DNA from: Neodontobutis hainanensis
Taxonomy: Eukaryota; Chordata; Actinopteri; Gobiiformes; Odontobutidae
Reading direction: 5' to 3'
Length of the DNA: 64,000 nt
Assembly: GCA_024349245.1 (NCBI GenBank)
Contig: JALDNG010000041.1
Coordinates: 3,434,501 to 3,498,500, forward strand
Shown here: piece by piece, positions 45,489 to 57,345 of the stretch
Layout of the letters: each line of letters begins with the position of its first letter
How positions within the stretch are numbered: the stretch's first letter is position 1
Translations under genes and position numbers: made by a program
The notes under the pieces: model-generated
The model's input: the letters and a program-made list of their open reading frames with translations, nothing else
Told to the model about the DNA's origin: nothing
Database searches by the model: none

Positions 45489-47695
45489 GGCCACATACAC
45501 TCTTTTTGATTACACTCCGGGACTGTGGCGATGCAAACCTTGCCACCCGTAGAACAAACAGTGATCGTAGACTGATTAAGAAGAGGGAACATGGCCGTCT
45601 CATCTCTGCTACAAATGTTCCCTGTAATTATGTTGGAGTCTGATAAAAGAACGCTTCATTCCTCCCTCTGACCTGAACCAAATGCCTGGTGAAATTATCT
45701 CAGGAGTATTGTCTTATGTCAGTGTGACTTTGTATTTGATTGAAACTGCACAAGATACTGGAGAAAACTTGTTTTTATAAGTTGTCACATAACGTTCAAA
45801 TTCTTCTTATTTATAAAAGCCTTCCTTTAAATCAATGTCAGTGTTCCCTTTCTTTTAAAGATACATTGATTTCTACATGAGTTATTATCCTGTTTATTAC
45901 CATTCGGGAAAAACCATAATAAAGACAGCCCTAGTTTCAGTAAAGGACAATAACATTTTACAGCTTGATAGTGGCCTTTAATGACTGAACACTGTTACAG
46001 TTGTTGCTGCACACTGCTGCTCCAGGGACCCATGCTTCCCCTGCTGCAGTGTAAACATGTTACATAATAATAAAAATAAAGGTTGTGTAATAAATGATAT
46101 TTCCGTAGAGTGTACATTTTCTAATGTAGTGTAGCATCTGTTCTGTGTTTGTCTGCTGTAATGGGAGCTAAATACCAAAACTAATCTTGAATGTATGACC
46201 TTGAGTCTAGATAAGAAAACTGTGTAATAGTTTGTGAAAATGGAAAGTAAAGCTTGAGCTTAAATAGTGCACAATATAAAGTAAGTTGAATGCAGTTATA
46301 ATGATCTTTAGTGCGCAATTACTGAAGTCAGACAGCTTCATTCAGTCTATATCTAGGCCCTGAATCAAGTCTCTGAATGCATTTGTAATTTCTCTTTATA
46401 AAGTTACGTCGTGCTAAGAACACACTGGGTTAGTAATAACAGCATAATACAGCTCATCAAGACACTATAGTTCAGAATGTGAGAGCCACTGCGAGACTTC
46501 AGAGCGATTTATACTTTGAGGAACTGCCAGTAGAGCCATTTCCAACATAGTTTTCAAATTATGCCTGCTTTTAAAGGGTTATTATTGAAGTTAATGTCAC
46601 GGCTCTGAAGATGTGAAGTCTCAACTTATGCTGATTCACTCATTTGTCACAAAACCAAAGACAGTGGCACTTCACACTGGCTCCAATTTGCATGTTCTCA
46701 TAACTCACATCTAGTGCCTCAAAGGCAAACGGAGCAGAATCCACTTAAGAAATCATTACTAATTCAAAAGTCTCTGTTCAAAATGTATCTCATTAGTGCT
46801 GCCATTGTCTTGGTGCTAAAGTGCTGCTGTGAAACAAGGCCGGAAAACACCATGTGCATTATTACTGATCATTGTGAACCAACAACAAGGAGTAAATGTT
46901 TAAAGACCCAAGGTTTTATATGTAGTTTGTTTCACACAAGTGCCCTGTGTGTTCAACATGTGTAAAGTGGTCAAATAATGCAAACATTTAAAATCACACA
47001 AAACTGGCATAATATAACCTATGAGCTGTATATTTGCTTCACAACAACATGAAATAGAATGTTTTGTAAAATAGAAAACAACATTGGAAAAATAAATGTC
47101 TTGACAAGATGTCTAGTTCACAAACATGTTTTGGATTACATAAATACAAAACTAAACTAAACAGTGTTACATGTAAAAGTTACATTGTAGTGTCAAACAT
47201 ATTTCACATTAGGTTCACAGTGTAAGCAGCTGCCAGCCAATAACAAAAGTGACTTTCAAAAATTTGTAATTTAATATCACATTCACAAGCTTTACAATGT
47301 GTTCTAGACTATTGCTGTCTGTATAAAAAAGAGTAGGCGAGTAGCACACAGCTAAAGAAGAGAACTTTACCTGGGAATTTGCTAAATTATGTTGTTTGGA
47401 TGTCTTTTTCCAAAATACAATCCTAAATTTGAAAATATAAAAAAATGCTAAACATACTGATTATTTTCATTCACTAAACTTTCTCAGCTTTAGTGTAAAT
47501 GTCACGGTAAGCATTATCCTGGTAGTTTGTCCTACTGATGTTACAGTTCCTACATGACCAGCACTGTGCCATTGCGCAATAGCCAACACAAAAACGCTAA
47601 GTAACAATGTTTATGTCTCTGTTTGTGTTAAGGCAAATGCACATTTTCATTGTGTTTAAGGCACATCCAGTTATCCAACAGAGGCGTCCTTGTGG
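45489..47695. other. ggt1-ggt5 intergenic interval
   Basis: It holds the 3' untranslated regions of two convergent genes and about 1.5 kb of AT-rich sequence without recognised genes. Candidate polyadenylation signals are AATAAA on plus at 45918 for ggt1 and ATTAAA on minus at about 47270-47275 for ggt5. The transcripts may end close together. Confidence 0.6.
45918..45923 (+). terminator. candidate polyadenylation signal of ggt1
   Basis: AATAAA 430 bases after the ggt1 stop codon. Further AATAAA-like motifs occur near 46070. Confidence 0.5.
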
Positions 47696-50600
47696 TCAGT
47701 ATCCCGCTGCCTCGCCCATCTTCCTGCTGTCTGAAAAGGCAGAGATGCAGTTGTTCTCTTTTTCAACAGCGTTGACTACATTTAGGAAATATTGCCAGTT
47801 TCCCACTCGGTGTCCCAGTGCTCTGAGGCCATCTACGACAGACTGAAGGCACACAGAACACAGACTTCATCACTTTGTTACGCTGCAAAAGTATTACCAG
47901 ATTCTAGAAAATTAGTGACTCATTGTGAAATAACGTCCTGCTATAAACATCAACCTTCATGAAATGTATTCATTAGAAACACAGAATTGAGTGTCCTTAG
48001 CACTAATCGAGAGAACATTATTATTCACCTCATCAAAACCAGGCTCAAAATTGACTTTGTTCTTTGAATCGACAAACAGTATAGGAGCGGAGATAGCATC
48101 TTTCAGGCTCATCTTCAGCCACAAGCGGTTCATTATTGACTGGAAATAAAAACAGCAATCAAATAAGAGGACATAGAAAAACAAATACAAGAACAATAGG
48201 ACTGGAGTCTTGAGTTACCAAGGCCACTGCAGTAGTTATCATACTTCCTCCTGATCCACCAATCACCATAAGACCTCCAGACTTTGACTCTAGGATGATT
48301 GGAGTCATCGAGGAGGGAGGCTGTTCACCTGCAAAATTTCACATCAATGAAAACAGAAGGCACTTTAATGATTACATCTATCTCACCAAACTTATCTGGT
48401 CCAAAGTTGATACAAGGCTGTAATCATTAAAAAGAATGAGCGAGAGATATTCCAGGTTTAAACCATGGCCTGAGCCTCAACGCCACAATTTGAACCTGGT
48501 TTTAAAGGCAACATTTACTATTTATGCCTTCACCTGGTTTCAGTGAGTCCGCTCTGCCACAGAAATCAGACAGTTCGTTGTTGAGGATGATGCCTGTTCG
48601 TGGAGAATAAATGGTTCCCCCAAATCTGGGAAACAAAGGACACAGCAGGCCGGAGGATTAATATGATCCCACTGGGGACTTCTGTGCAATAAAAGAGGAT
48701 AAACTGATCGTCTACAGTTGGTTGATGGTGCTGGTGGCGGAGACTGCCAGACCATCTTCATCCAGGACAGAAACATGTGTTGTCCCAAAATGATCAGAGG
48801 GGGGCTTGACACTGAAGTAGTAGGAGTTGTCGTGAGTGCTGTTTGAGGATATCATGTCTCTGATATGGTCCGTGAATGAAGAGTCTGTCAAATAATCTGC
48901 ACTCTGAAACATAAATATCAACGGAGGAGAGCTAAGAAACAAGAAGAGGCACATACAATCAGGTTTTAATGATTACTTAAAACATTTCATTTATTCTTTA
49001 TGTATGTTAATTCATTGTTAATTCATTGTTTATTTGAGACAATAAAAGCCTCAGCCCTTACCTTGTCTGTGTTAAACTCAGGGTCACAAATATTCCTCTT
49101 CTGCCCATTTGCAAATTTAGCTGCCTCTATGTAACGATGGTACATCTGAATCTTCTGGTCCCCGTCCAAGGACTTTGGAGTCAAGGCAAATCCTGAGAAG
49201 ATAAGAGGAAAAAATACATGAAGATCTGAAGTTTTAGCTTTTTGTATTAATTAGGTGCATTTGTTAATTATTTATGTGGAGCAGTCTGTCGGATTTGGGC
49301 TCATGGGAAATTAAAAAACTCAGCAGCCAGTCACACACCTCTCATGAGCTGCAGAATAAAGGCGAGCAGAACGCCCCCTGCTGGTGGTGGAGGTATGTGC
49401 ATCAGAGTATCTCCCAGATCAATAGCAAGGGCTTTTTCTACTCGAACCGAGAACTCTCTCAAGTCATCCAGAGTCAACGTCCCACCTGCCACAGACAGTT
49501 ACATAAAAACCCTCTAAATCATTGATTTTTTTAACAACTACGTAAGAATTTTCACATTTAAGCACTTTTGCTGAAACTTATCCAACCTGCAGCTTTTATA
49601 TCTTCAACTAGGTCTCTTCCAATCTTGCCACCGTAAAAGGCATTTACCCCCAGCCTTCCAACAGTCTCCATGGTTTCAGCAAGTTTTGGAAACTTTAGAG
49701 TGTCTCCTTGTTTCAGAACGGTCCGGTTTTTGTGGCACAAAACGTCACTGAAAAACACAATCAACAAAGAAATCTATCAGTAATTAAATATATAAGAATG
49801 TATGGTATTATTGTCAATGAATAATGCTCTTGTCTTGGTTAGAGTGTCACTGACAGCAATAAATCAGAAAATGCTTTACCAAAGAGATGAACTTTCCACT
49901 CTGTGTTTAACTAGAGGTGAATTAAGAAAGTGTCCCAGATAGACTGGCAAGGGGATCCCATCTCTGGCCAGTTTCACAGTGGGCTCAAAGAGCTTGGCCC
50001 AGGGCAGCCTCCCATACTGTTTATGGAGCACCTGATAGCCCCGCAGCTCCCCAGGAACACCGATCCACTGGCTGCCTACACATTCAGAGTACAGGTCAGA
50101 CATCTGACATATGCACAGCCATGTGTTTATATTCCATTACCTGAGGACAAGCTGAAGGTTTTCGGACAGTCATCTAAAAGATTTTTCTTATATGACTGTG
50201 GGACTGTCTCTCTGAAGTTGTACACTTTCACTTTGCCTAAAAAAAATAGAAAGTGAGGGATGAGCAGTTTGGATATCAAAAGTCCTATACAACAACATAA
50301 TAAGCATGTTTCCCCTGCTTTGTTTTGGAGTTTCATGTCATTGTGCTTTAGCGTGTTGTCAGTTTATGTCAGAATTCAGAAGATTAATTTAATTTATACA
50401 ATACATTGACTGAAATCCACTGATGTTAAGGTTACTTCTCCTCTTTGTAAATCAGGCATTATTATAAGAGGCATTATTAAGAAACATCATCTTCCGATAA
50501 GTCCAACATTCATTTCCCATAAGTTAACATCATTTAAAGTGACAAATCTGGGGCTTACTCTGGGGCTTACTAAAAACCCTCACATAAAAGAAGAAAAGAC

Positions 50601-51376
50601 ACTCACCAGTTTTTTCTCTGATGGTGACTATTGAGCCTCCTCCGAGGCCCATACTCTGCGGGTTGACCACAGATGTACACAGCAGAGCTGCAATGGCGCC
50701 ATCTACTGCCGATCCGCCTTGCTGCAGCATGTTCCTGGAAAACACACGGTTTTCACTGGAAATGTGTCAGCAATTAAAACCGCATATTATTCTCAAATAA
50801 TATGAGAGACTGAGACTGCTGTAAACTGTTAGAGGAGAACAGTTTAAGAACCCAAGAGGAAACTTTGAGCCTTGTTGCAACACATTTAGGTGAAGTGGAA
50901 GATAACAGCTTTTGCTGAAGATCAGCCAAGTCAGAAAATATATAAAAGTATCTTTCAGGAAATCCAAGCTGAGTAATAGGCTATACTTAAGCTTCTGGGT
51001 CAGTTTCACCAAAGAATTTGGATTTTTTCTATTTCATGTTAGTAAGGGTGTGAATAAAATGTTAGCAGCTTTTCTAAAAAGTTGAGCTAACATAAATTTG
51101 TTTAAATATAGACTACACAATATACGGTATATATATATTTATATATATATAGGGCTCAGAGGAGAGTTGTAAAAAGCTTGGAAGGCGACAGTGGTCATCG
51201 GAGCACTCGGGGCAGTGACCCCCAAACTGGAGGAGTGTCTACAGCAGATCCTTGGAGGAACACCAGACATCTCGGTCCAGAAAAGTGCAGTACTAGGAAC
51301 AGCAAAGATACTGTTCAGCACCCTCAAGCTCCCAGCTTTTATATATATATATATATAAATATATTTATCTTTAGAT

Positions 51377-51468
<92 letters not shown>

Positions 51469-53175
51469 TCTAGAATAATCTAAATAAAACATCTAGCCAT
51501 ATCTTAAAATTTAATTTGATTTTGGACCAAAACTTCTGCCACACAAAGTGTCCGACCGTTTACTATAGCTTGTGACTCTTGGCTGGGCTTCAGTTCACTT
51601 GCTGAGTAACAACAGATCACAGTGTTGGGAATGTCTTTGAAAAGCTCACTCTGACTCAGACTGAGATGTGTGTTTTGTAAAAGTGCACAGCAGCAGCATT
51701 GTATGTCCGAGCAGAAAGCCCTCAGAATAGATGCCTGAGACAACCTTTGATTGTCTCTGCCATGGGACACAACTTGATTTGGGACAAAGGCCTACATTTA
51801 ATGTGATGAAACATTCATTCATTTTCTTCTGCTTAGTCCCATTAGGGGTCGCAGGTGACTGGAGCCTATCCCAGCAGCATTGGGCCTAAGCGGGGTACAT
51901 CTTGGACAGTGGCCAGTTAGTCACAGGGCTGACATTTAGACATATACACTCTCACATTCATTCACTAGGACACTTTAGATTTTGCCATTTGACCTCTGCA
52001 AGCAAGTCTTTGGGCGATGGAGGCTAGAGTACTCAGAGAGAACCCACGGTAACACAGGGACTCCTCAAAGAAAGGCCGAGGATGTTGTCGGCTGGGGTTT
52101 AAACACATGACCATCTCGCTGAGGCAGGAGCGCTAACCACTTTGCCACTGTGCAGCTCTGATGAAACAAATAGCTTTAAAATTGTTCTTAAATTCATTAA
52201 AGAGTATGTGAATTATTTGGTGAGAAAAATGTAAAGGAGATATTCCAGGAAATAATTGACAATGATAATATTTGTGTCATGTCAGACAATATAGCTTGTC
52301 TACATATTCAAACATATTTCCTTGTTTAATAATAGTTTGTATGGTTGTGGTGTCCTTCAATCTGACTATGAGCCATAAAAGGCTAAATATCTAGTTTTCA
52401 TGCAGAGACACTTTCAGAGGGTTCACAGAATATTTAAAGGGCCAGTCTATTTCTGTTATCGTATTGTGTTTCATGTCACAGGTCACCTCCGTCATGGTCA
52501 GGCATTATTGTATTCTATGAACCAAAAATTAACCCCAGACAAAACTTGGCAGAGGAAAACAGAAATCAAAGCTGTAACTCAAACAAAAGGCTCACAGCAG
52601 GCCTTTGGGAATGGAACAACTATAGGACTGACAGGTTGAGTTTATAGTAAAAGAGGGAATAGAGGGTGTCTTTCAAAACACTGCAGATAAGATTACACAA
52701 AATTATAAATGCAATGTACATGCACGAGTTCCCACTCCACTCTGGCTACCTTTGAAGACACAGATATTTGGAGACACAAGTGCAGATATAATCTTTAGAG
52801 GCAGACGATCAAATCTCTTAAACTGCTTATGTCCATGCCCAGTGCAGCTTTGTACTGAAGCAGCATTTCAGACTGGTCACCTGCTGTGTTTTGGCAACTT
52901 TGGTTTAAGCAATGTCAGGTGAAAAAAGCATCTCTATTCGTATAACCAGGGAGTTACAGACGAGAACTAGTTTAAGAACCATTTCCCGACAAAAGCACGT
53001 ACCTGCCGATCTCAGAGCACAGCCGTGAGTCCGCGGACACTGCTGCGCGCCTGTAGCTGCCGCTGGCACATCCTCCGTCTTGGAGCGAGAAGAAGCAGAG
53101 ACACACCACCGCCGCCGCGAAAAATAACCCCGCGAAGGTAAAGCAGCACACCAGCCAGGGCCTGTACTTGGCCAT
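47696..53175 (-). CDS. ggt5: gamma-glutamyltransferase 5 (12 coding exons, spliced)
   Basis: Exons in transcript order: 53175-53003, 50734-50607, 50236-50141, 50075-49880, 49747-49587, 49485-49339, 49192-49062, 48903-48716, 48625-48534, 48328-48219, 48139-48029, 47842-47696. They join in frame to 559 aa (human GGT5 586). GGT5 is a membrane ectoenzyme acting on glutathione conjugates, notably leukotriene C4 to D4. It has a type II anchor about residues 8-29, then AAVSADSRLCSEIGR. CTSVVNPQSMGLGGG and the PPPPAGG segment are GGT5-like rather than GGT1-like. R109 (NFRET), nucleophile T385 (FGTTHVSV), E424/D427 (NNELSDF), S443/S444 (PPSSM) and GGSGG are present, and the chain ends EAAGY. Exons 5, 8 and 12 have exactly the lengths of their ggt1 counterparts. 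An upstream in-frame ATG at 53283 would add 36 residues before the anchor and is less likely. Confidence 0.95.
51119..51465 (+). mobile_element. LINE coding fragment between AT microsatellites
   Basis: At 51165-51335 one plus-strand frame reads VVIGALGAVTPKLEE, then QKSAVLGTAKIL, resembling the C-terminal end of reverse-transcriptase polyproteins common in fish LINEs. AT tracts lie on both sides: short ones at 51125-51152 and 51340-51365, and about 85 bases at 51378-51463. It is only some 170 bases of coding sequence, with no other LINE part nearby. The clade is uncertain. Confidence 0.5.
51378..51463. repeat. long AT dinucleotide microsatellite
   Basis: About 43 uninterrupted AT units. It is likely to be highly variable in length between individuals and prone to assembly error. 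Confidence 0.95.
51814..52158 (-). mobile_element. complete family B SINE with 10-bp target duplication
   Basis: TGATGAAACA flanks it on both sides (51804-51813 and 52159-52168), a clear target duplication. On minus it opens with a tRNA-like head (cagtggcaaagtggttagcg, then catgtgtttaaaccc). It shares a body with the SINE at 15358 (gtgttaccgtgggtt; aaatctaaagtgtccta) and ends with gggataggctccagtcacct and atgaatgaatg. It sits in ggt5 intron 1, in the same orientation as the gene. Confidence 0.85.
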
Positions 53176-53330
53176 GATAGTGGGATAGTGGAAGGGACCT
53201 TGCTCAGAGAAGAAGAGCAGTGTGCGCACAACAGAGAGTGTTAATCCTAACGCACGCAGCCCCCTCCAGTTAACCGGACACAATCCACAAGTTCAGGAGT
53301 ACTCTTTCATGATTCCACCTCCCACGGCCG
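53176..53330 (-). promoter_or_regulatory. ggt5 5' leader and promoter region
   Basis: Sequence immediately upstream of the ggt5 start contains moderate CpG (for example ccacggccgtgacgc near 53322) and a pyrimidine-rich leader. No TATA element is obvious. The transcription start cannot be fixed. Confidence 0.3.
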
Positions 53331-56300
53331 TGACGCTCTGTAGTTTAATCAGACTATTTACTGATATAATAGTGTTCAAACATACTGAGTACTATAAGAT
53401 TCCGGTACATGCACGGGATATTACACAGTTTTCAACTTAATAAGGGTTTTACAGAAATATCCCAAAGTTGCTGACAACAGTTTTTGGGAAGTGAACTGAG
53501 TGTCAGCGACCCTCTGGAGACAAGAGTCAGTTTCATTCTCAGTGAATTGCACTCAAAACTGTTGACAGTGGTCTATGATGTCAAATAAATATTTGTGAAA
53601 AACACTTGTGAGAAGTGTTTGCACCATTTGTCAGATGTGCCTCATTGACTCTCAACGCCAGTTCAAAGTCAGAAGCCATAAAACAAATAAACAGAATCTT
53701 GTACTTGAGCTGTATTTATATGTATTTGCACAAGATGGAGTGGTATAAAGTTAGCAAAAACAAGAACAAGACAATGGGCATGTGGCTCATATTAAGAGAT
53801 CAGTGTAAATGTAAAAAAAGTTGAGTAAACTCTGGTGAATGCTGTACACACTCATTTCCCCTTGTGTATTTGCTCAGAAGACTGCAGGATGTTTAGTTTT
53901 AATTCTGTGATGGGCGCTAAGATGAGAAATAGCCCTCCGTGAAAGCATCTCGGTCAACAACCTGCAAACGCTCCAAATAAAGCCATACTTTGCAGACCCT
54001 CTTTGGCACTAAAGCAAAATATGATGATTAAATGTTTTTGCAGAAGTGATGCAGTGATGCAGTGCATGTTGTACACAGCAGTCTCATCACAAGAGGGAGT
54101 CAGAGACGGGACCATGTGCCTTATATGTAGTGTGTGTTCAGGTAAATCAAAACCACACGGATCAAGGTCGTGTGGTTCAGCTTGTTCTCGAGACATCCCC
54201 TGAGAACTTTTTTTCTTGTGGGTGTCCGAGAACTATTGTGTGATTGGTCAGAAATCTGAAGTGGGCGTGGTTAATGAGGCATAGTAAGGAGTTCTGCGCT
54301 TGAGTTTCTTGTGTTTCTCTCTGTTCTTGTTCTGGCCAACTCAAGAAAAAGAACAAATTTGTCTGTTCTTGTGAAGTATGTAATGACCTTTACTCTCTAC
54401 AACGGAGGCACCTCATTAAGAAAATAAAAACTGTATGCAGAGAACAATAGTCAAAATCTGTCCTTTAGTAATTTTCTTCAAGATGTCTGAAGTATGAGTA
54501 GATAAAAAGTCTTCAAAATATATCTTAAAGGTAACAAAGTATAAAGTGAGTAGACCATTCAAGCTAGAAAAACTACTCTGAGTTATGAATGAAGTGTTAC
54601 AAGCACAAATGAATCCAAAAGGTTAAATGAATATAAATGACTGTATGAGTACAACATAATGCAATATATATTAGTGTGACAAAGCAATAAAGCTCATTTT
54701 ATCTGAAAAAACAAAAACAAAAAAAATAACAATCTCAGTGGTGGCTGTTGCAAGTTTTTTAAGACCCAGAGATGAATGCACTCAGCTCAAAGTGTAACAA
54801 CTGACCTTCTTTCCACAGACCTGCAAACCTTAGCCTCCAAACCCACATATGTTTAAGTTAATTAATGCTGCAGCTGCACGACCTCCATCCTTTTGTGTAT
54901 CAGAGTCTCTTTACAGCTTCACTAAAAAACGAATCAGTCTTTACAGCACGGTCGACGGAGGAGTGTCCGACAGCACTGTACGTTTGTCAAGGATACTTTC
55001 TGTAGGTCGCTGTGTGCCTATAAATAGTGCACAGTTATTATTCCTCTACCAGTGCGTCATCCCAATCCCCCCCCACCTACCGAGACCTGTTCACTCAAAC
55101 CCACTGCTTCTGCACCTCCACAGCTCTCTGTCCATCTACCAGGTGTTTAACATAGTCTCCGTACAGTTTGTAGTTATTATTTTTTTTGTAGTTCTTTAGG
55201 AAATGATTCATTGTCTCCAACTCGTATGTTATGTGTAGTTTCCATTTTAGAACTACAGATATGGGTTAAAATAAACGCTGATAGACTGAGGACACAGTAT
55301 GTGCTGCCTATGTTTGACAATGACACTGTGTGAACTGCACCTATAGCTCACCGTTTATCCTGATGAAACCATTACTGGAGTGGGTGGAAATTAAGAGGTT
55401 TAAGCTCAAAGGAATTAACACCTCCCTCTGCAGCGACTGATTGGAAATAAGCACATAGATGTGTCCTAAAATAAATCCATTTAAAGTACAAGTTGAAGTG
55501 AGTCTTATCAGAGTCTTTGTAATAGTTCTATGTGCATTGTTGAGGAAAAACATATCCGATATCTATTAGTGTCTAAAACAGGATGTTCAGTAGAGATTGT
55601 GGAGAGGTAAGGCTGCCCTTTCACTCAACTCACACGAGGAAGTAATGTTAAACAATGACATCAATGAGTTAGGTTTTGGGTTGGTTAAGTTACAATAAGT
55701 TATCTAAATTACGTGAAGGAGTGGGTTGCACGAGCAGTTTCCCACAAAAATATTGAACTGATTCATTTTAATTTTATTTACATAAACATCTGAGCCTCGT
55801 CCACAATAGAGATAGTCGACATTTCATTTCCACCAGTTAGTAAGAGCCGGACTCCACTACATTATGTCTGCTGACCTCTAACCCTCCGGACCTACTAAGG
55901 GAGCATTTAAAGGGGGGGAAGAGGAAGACGGTAAGCAGGAAGCTGACGAGAAGAAACAGATAAAGAAGTCACTAATGCAAAATGGAACAGAGCTGCACTA
56001 TTGTTCTCTGACCTGAATCCTTACAATAACAAACAACAGGCACAGCTAACAAATTACAAGAACAACTGACGAGTCGGGATTCATGTGGGACAAACAAAAG
56101 TAGGATAATGATGATTTTATGGCTCTAGGTCTTTAGATCTGTATCAGTGGTCATAATCCTAACTGTATTATTGTGGGGCTGTTATTATCTCATAGCAGGG
56201 GCAGGGATATTGTCCGCAGATGACTAAGTAAATTGTTTGGATGATTCAGTGGAGGGACATCAGTCTACTTAATTATTTACCCCTCTGATGAATCTTTTAT

Positions 56301-56391
56301 TAATACCAAATGGTGCAGGGGACGAGGTTAAATGATGGACAAGAGAAAACTGGCACCAAAGTTTTCATGTAAGTTTTTTTCCTGGAGGATT
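53331..56391. other. no feature recognised
   Basis: About 3 kb of AT-rich intergenic DNA beyond the ggt5 start. The longest open frame (54849-55199, plus) is rich in Ser and Leu, with no recognisable domain, and I do not regard it as coding. No repeat with defined ends. Confidence 0.4.
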
Positions 56392-57345
56392 TACAGTGGC
56401 AAGAAAAAGTATGTGAGTATGTCTTTATTAAAAACAACCGAAGTGCTTGTGGAAAAAGAAGATCACGCTTATGTGAGCCATGCCTCGCCAAAAAGAGCTT
56501 TTAGAGGAGCTACAATCAAGAATTGTTGCTTTAAATAAAGCTGGAAAGGGTTACAAAGTTATTTCAAAGACTTTAGAAAATCACCAGTCAACAGTTAGGC
56601 AAACAAGAAAGGAAAAGAGACGCTTTGGGACTGTTGTTACTCTACCAAGAAGTGGGTGCCGAGTCAAAATGACACCAAGAGCACAACAAAGACTCATCAG
56701 TGAAGCAAAGAAACAACCCCCGGATGACAGGCAAAGATTTGAAGCCATCATCTACAATACATAAAACACTGAACAAGCAGAGTATCCACGGCAGGAGACA
56801 ATGAAGGAAGCCACTGCTTACTAAAAAAAACACTGCTGCACACCTGAAGTTTGCAAAAGAGCACATTAACACTCCACAGCGGTATTGGCAAAATGTTTTG
56901 TGGACTGATGAAACTAAGATTGAACTATTGGAGTAGAAAGGACCCGGCATATCATCATGAAAACATCCTACCAACTGTAAAGTCTGGTGGAGGAAACATC
57001 ATGATTTGAGCCTGCTTTGCTGCATCAGGGCCTGGCCAGCTTCAATCATTGATGAGAAGAGTAATTCTCAAGTATATCAATTCTTCAGAAATAATGTGAG
57101 GATGTCTGTATGTCTGCTGAAACTTTGTAGAAGGTGGGTGATCCAACAGGACAACAACCCAAAACACCAGAACAAGTCCATAAAAAATGGCTTCAGAAAA
57201 ACAAAGTCCTTCTTTTGGAGTGGCCATTTAAAATGTTAAATGAATGTGTTCAATAAAGACATGAAAGATCAGAATAGTTTTGTGTAATTATTTTTAGACA
57301 GATTATGTTTATCAATACCCTTGACTTAGATTAAGTGCAGATCCA
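56392..57345 (+). mobile_element. Tc1-like transposon copy, same family as 816-2786
   Basis: It starts TACAGTGGCAAGAAAAAGTATGTGAG and carries a plus-strand transposase remnant. The part of the right inverted repeat that survives (attatttttagacagattatg...tcaatacccttgactta) matches 2660-2700, but the outer end is gone. No nested SINEs, so it is a cleaner view of the family than the copy at the left edge. Confidence 0.8.
56480..57239 (+). pseudogene. Tc1-like transposase, broken
   Basis: Residues 1-94 from 56480 read as the N-terminal paired-type DNA-binding half (LQSRIVALNKAGKGYKVIS, SGCRVKMTPRAQQRLI) and then stop at 56762. Homologous sequence continues in other frames: around 56850-57000 it contains VLWTDETKI, carrying one catalytic aspartate, and around 57140-57160 QQDNNPKH, carrying another. 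A full Tc1 transposase is about 340 residues. This one has several frameshifts and an internal stop, so it cannot be active. Confidence 0.8.

Larger units (their letters stand above)
50735..53002 (-). other. ggt5 intron 1 and its repeats
   Basis: This 2.3-kb first intron is the longest of ggt5. It contains two AT microsatellites flanking a LINE coding scrap (51119-51465) and a complete SINE (51814-52158). The remainder shows no feature. Confidence 0.8.

Noticed and set aside
53176..53283. In-frame upstream ATG adding 36 residues to GGT5
   Set aside because: The downstream MAKYRP start places the membrane anchor near the N-terminus as in the family; the extension has no conserved feature.
54849..55199. 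A 116-residue plus-strand open frame near 55 kb
   Set aside because: Ser/Leu-rich with no domain or splice context, in AT-rich intergenic sequence; most likely chance.
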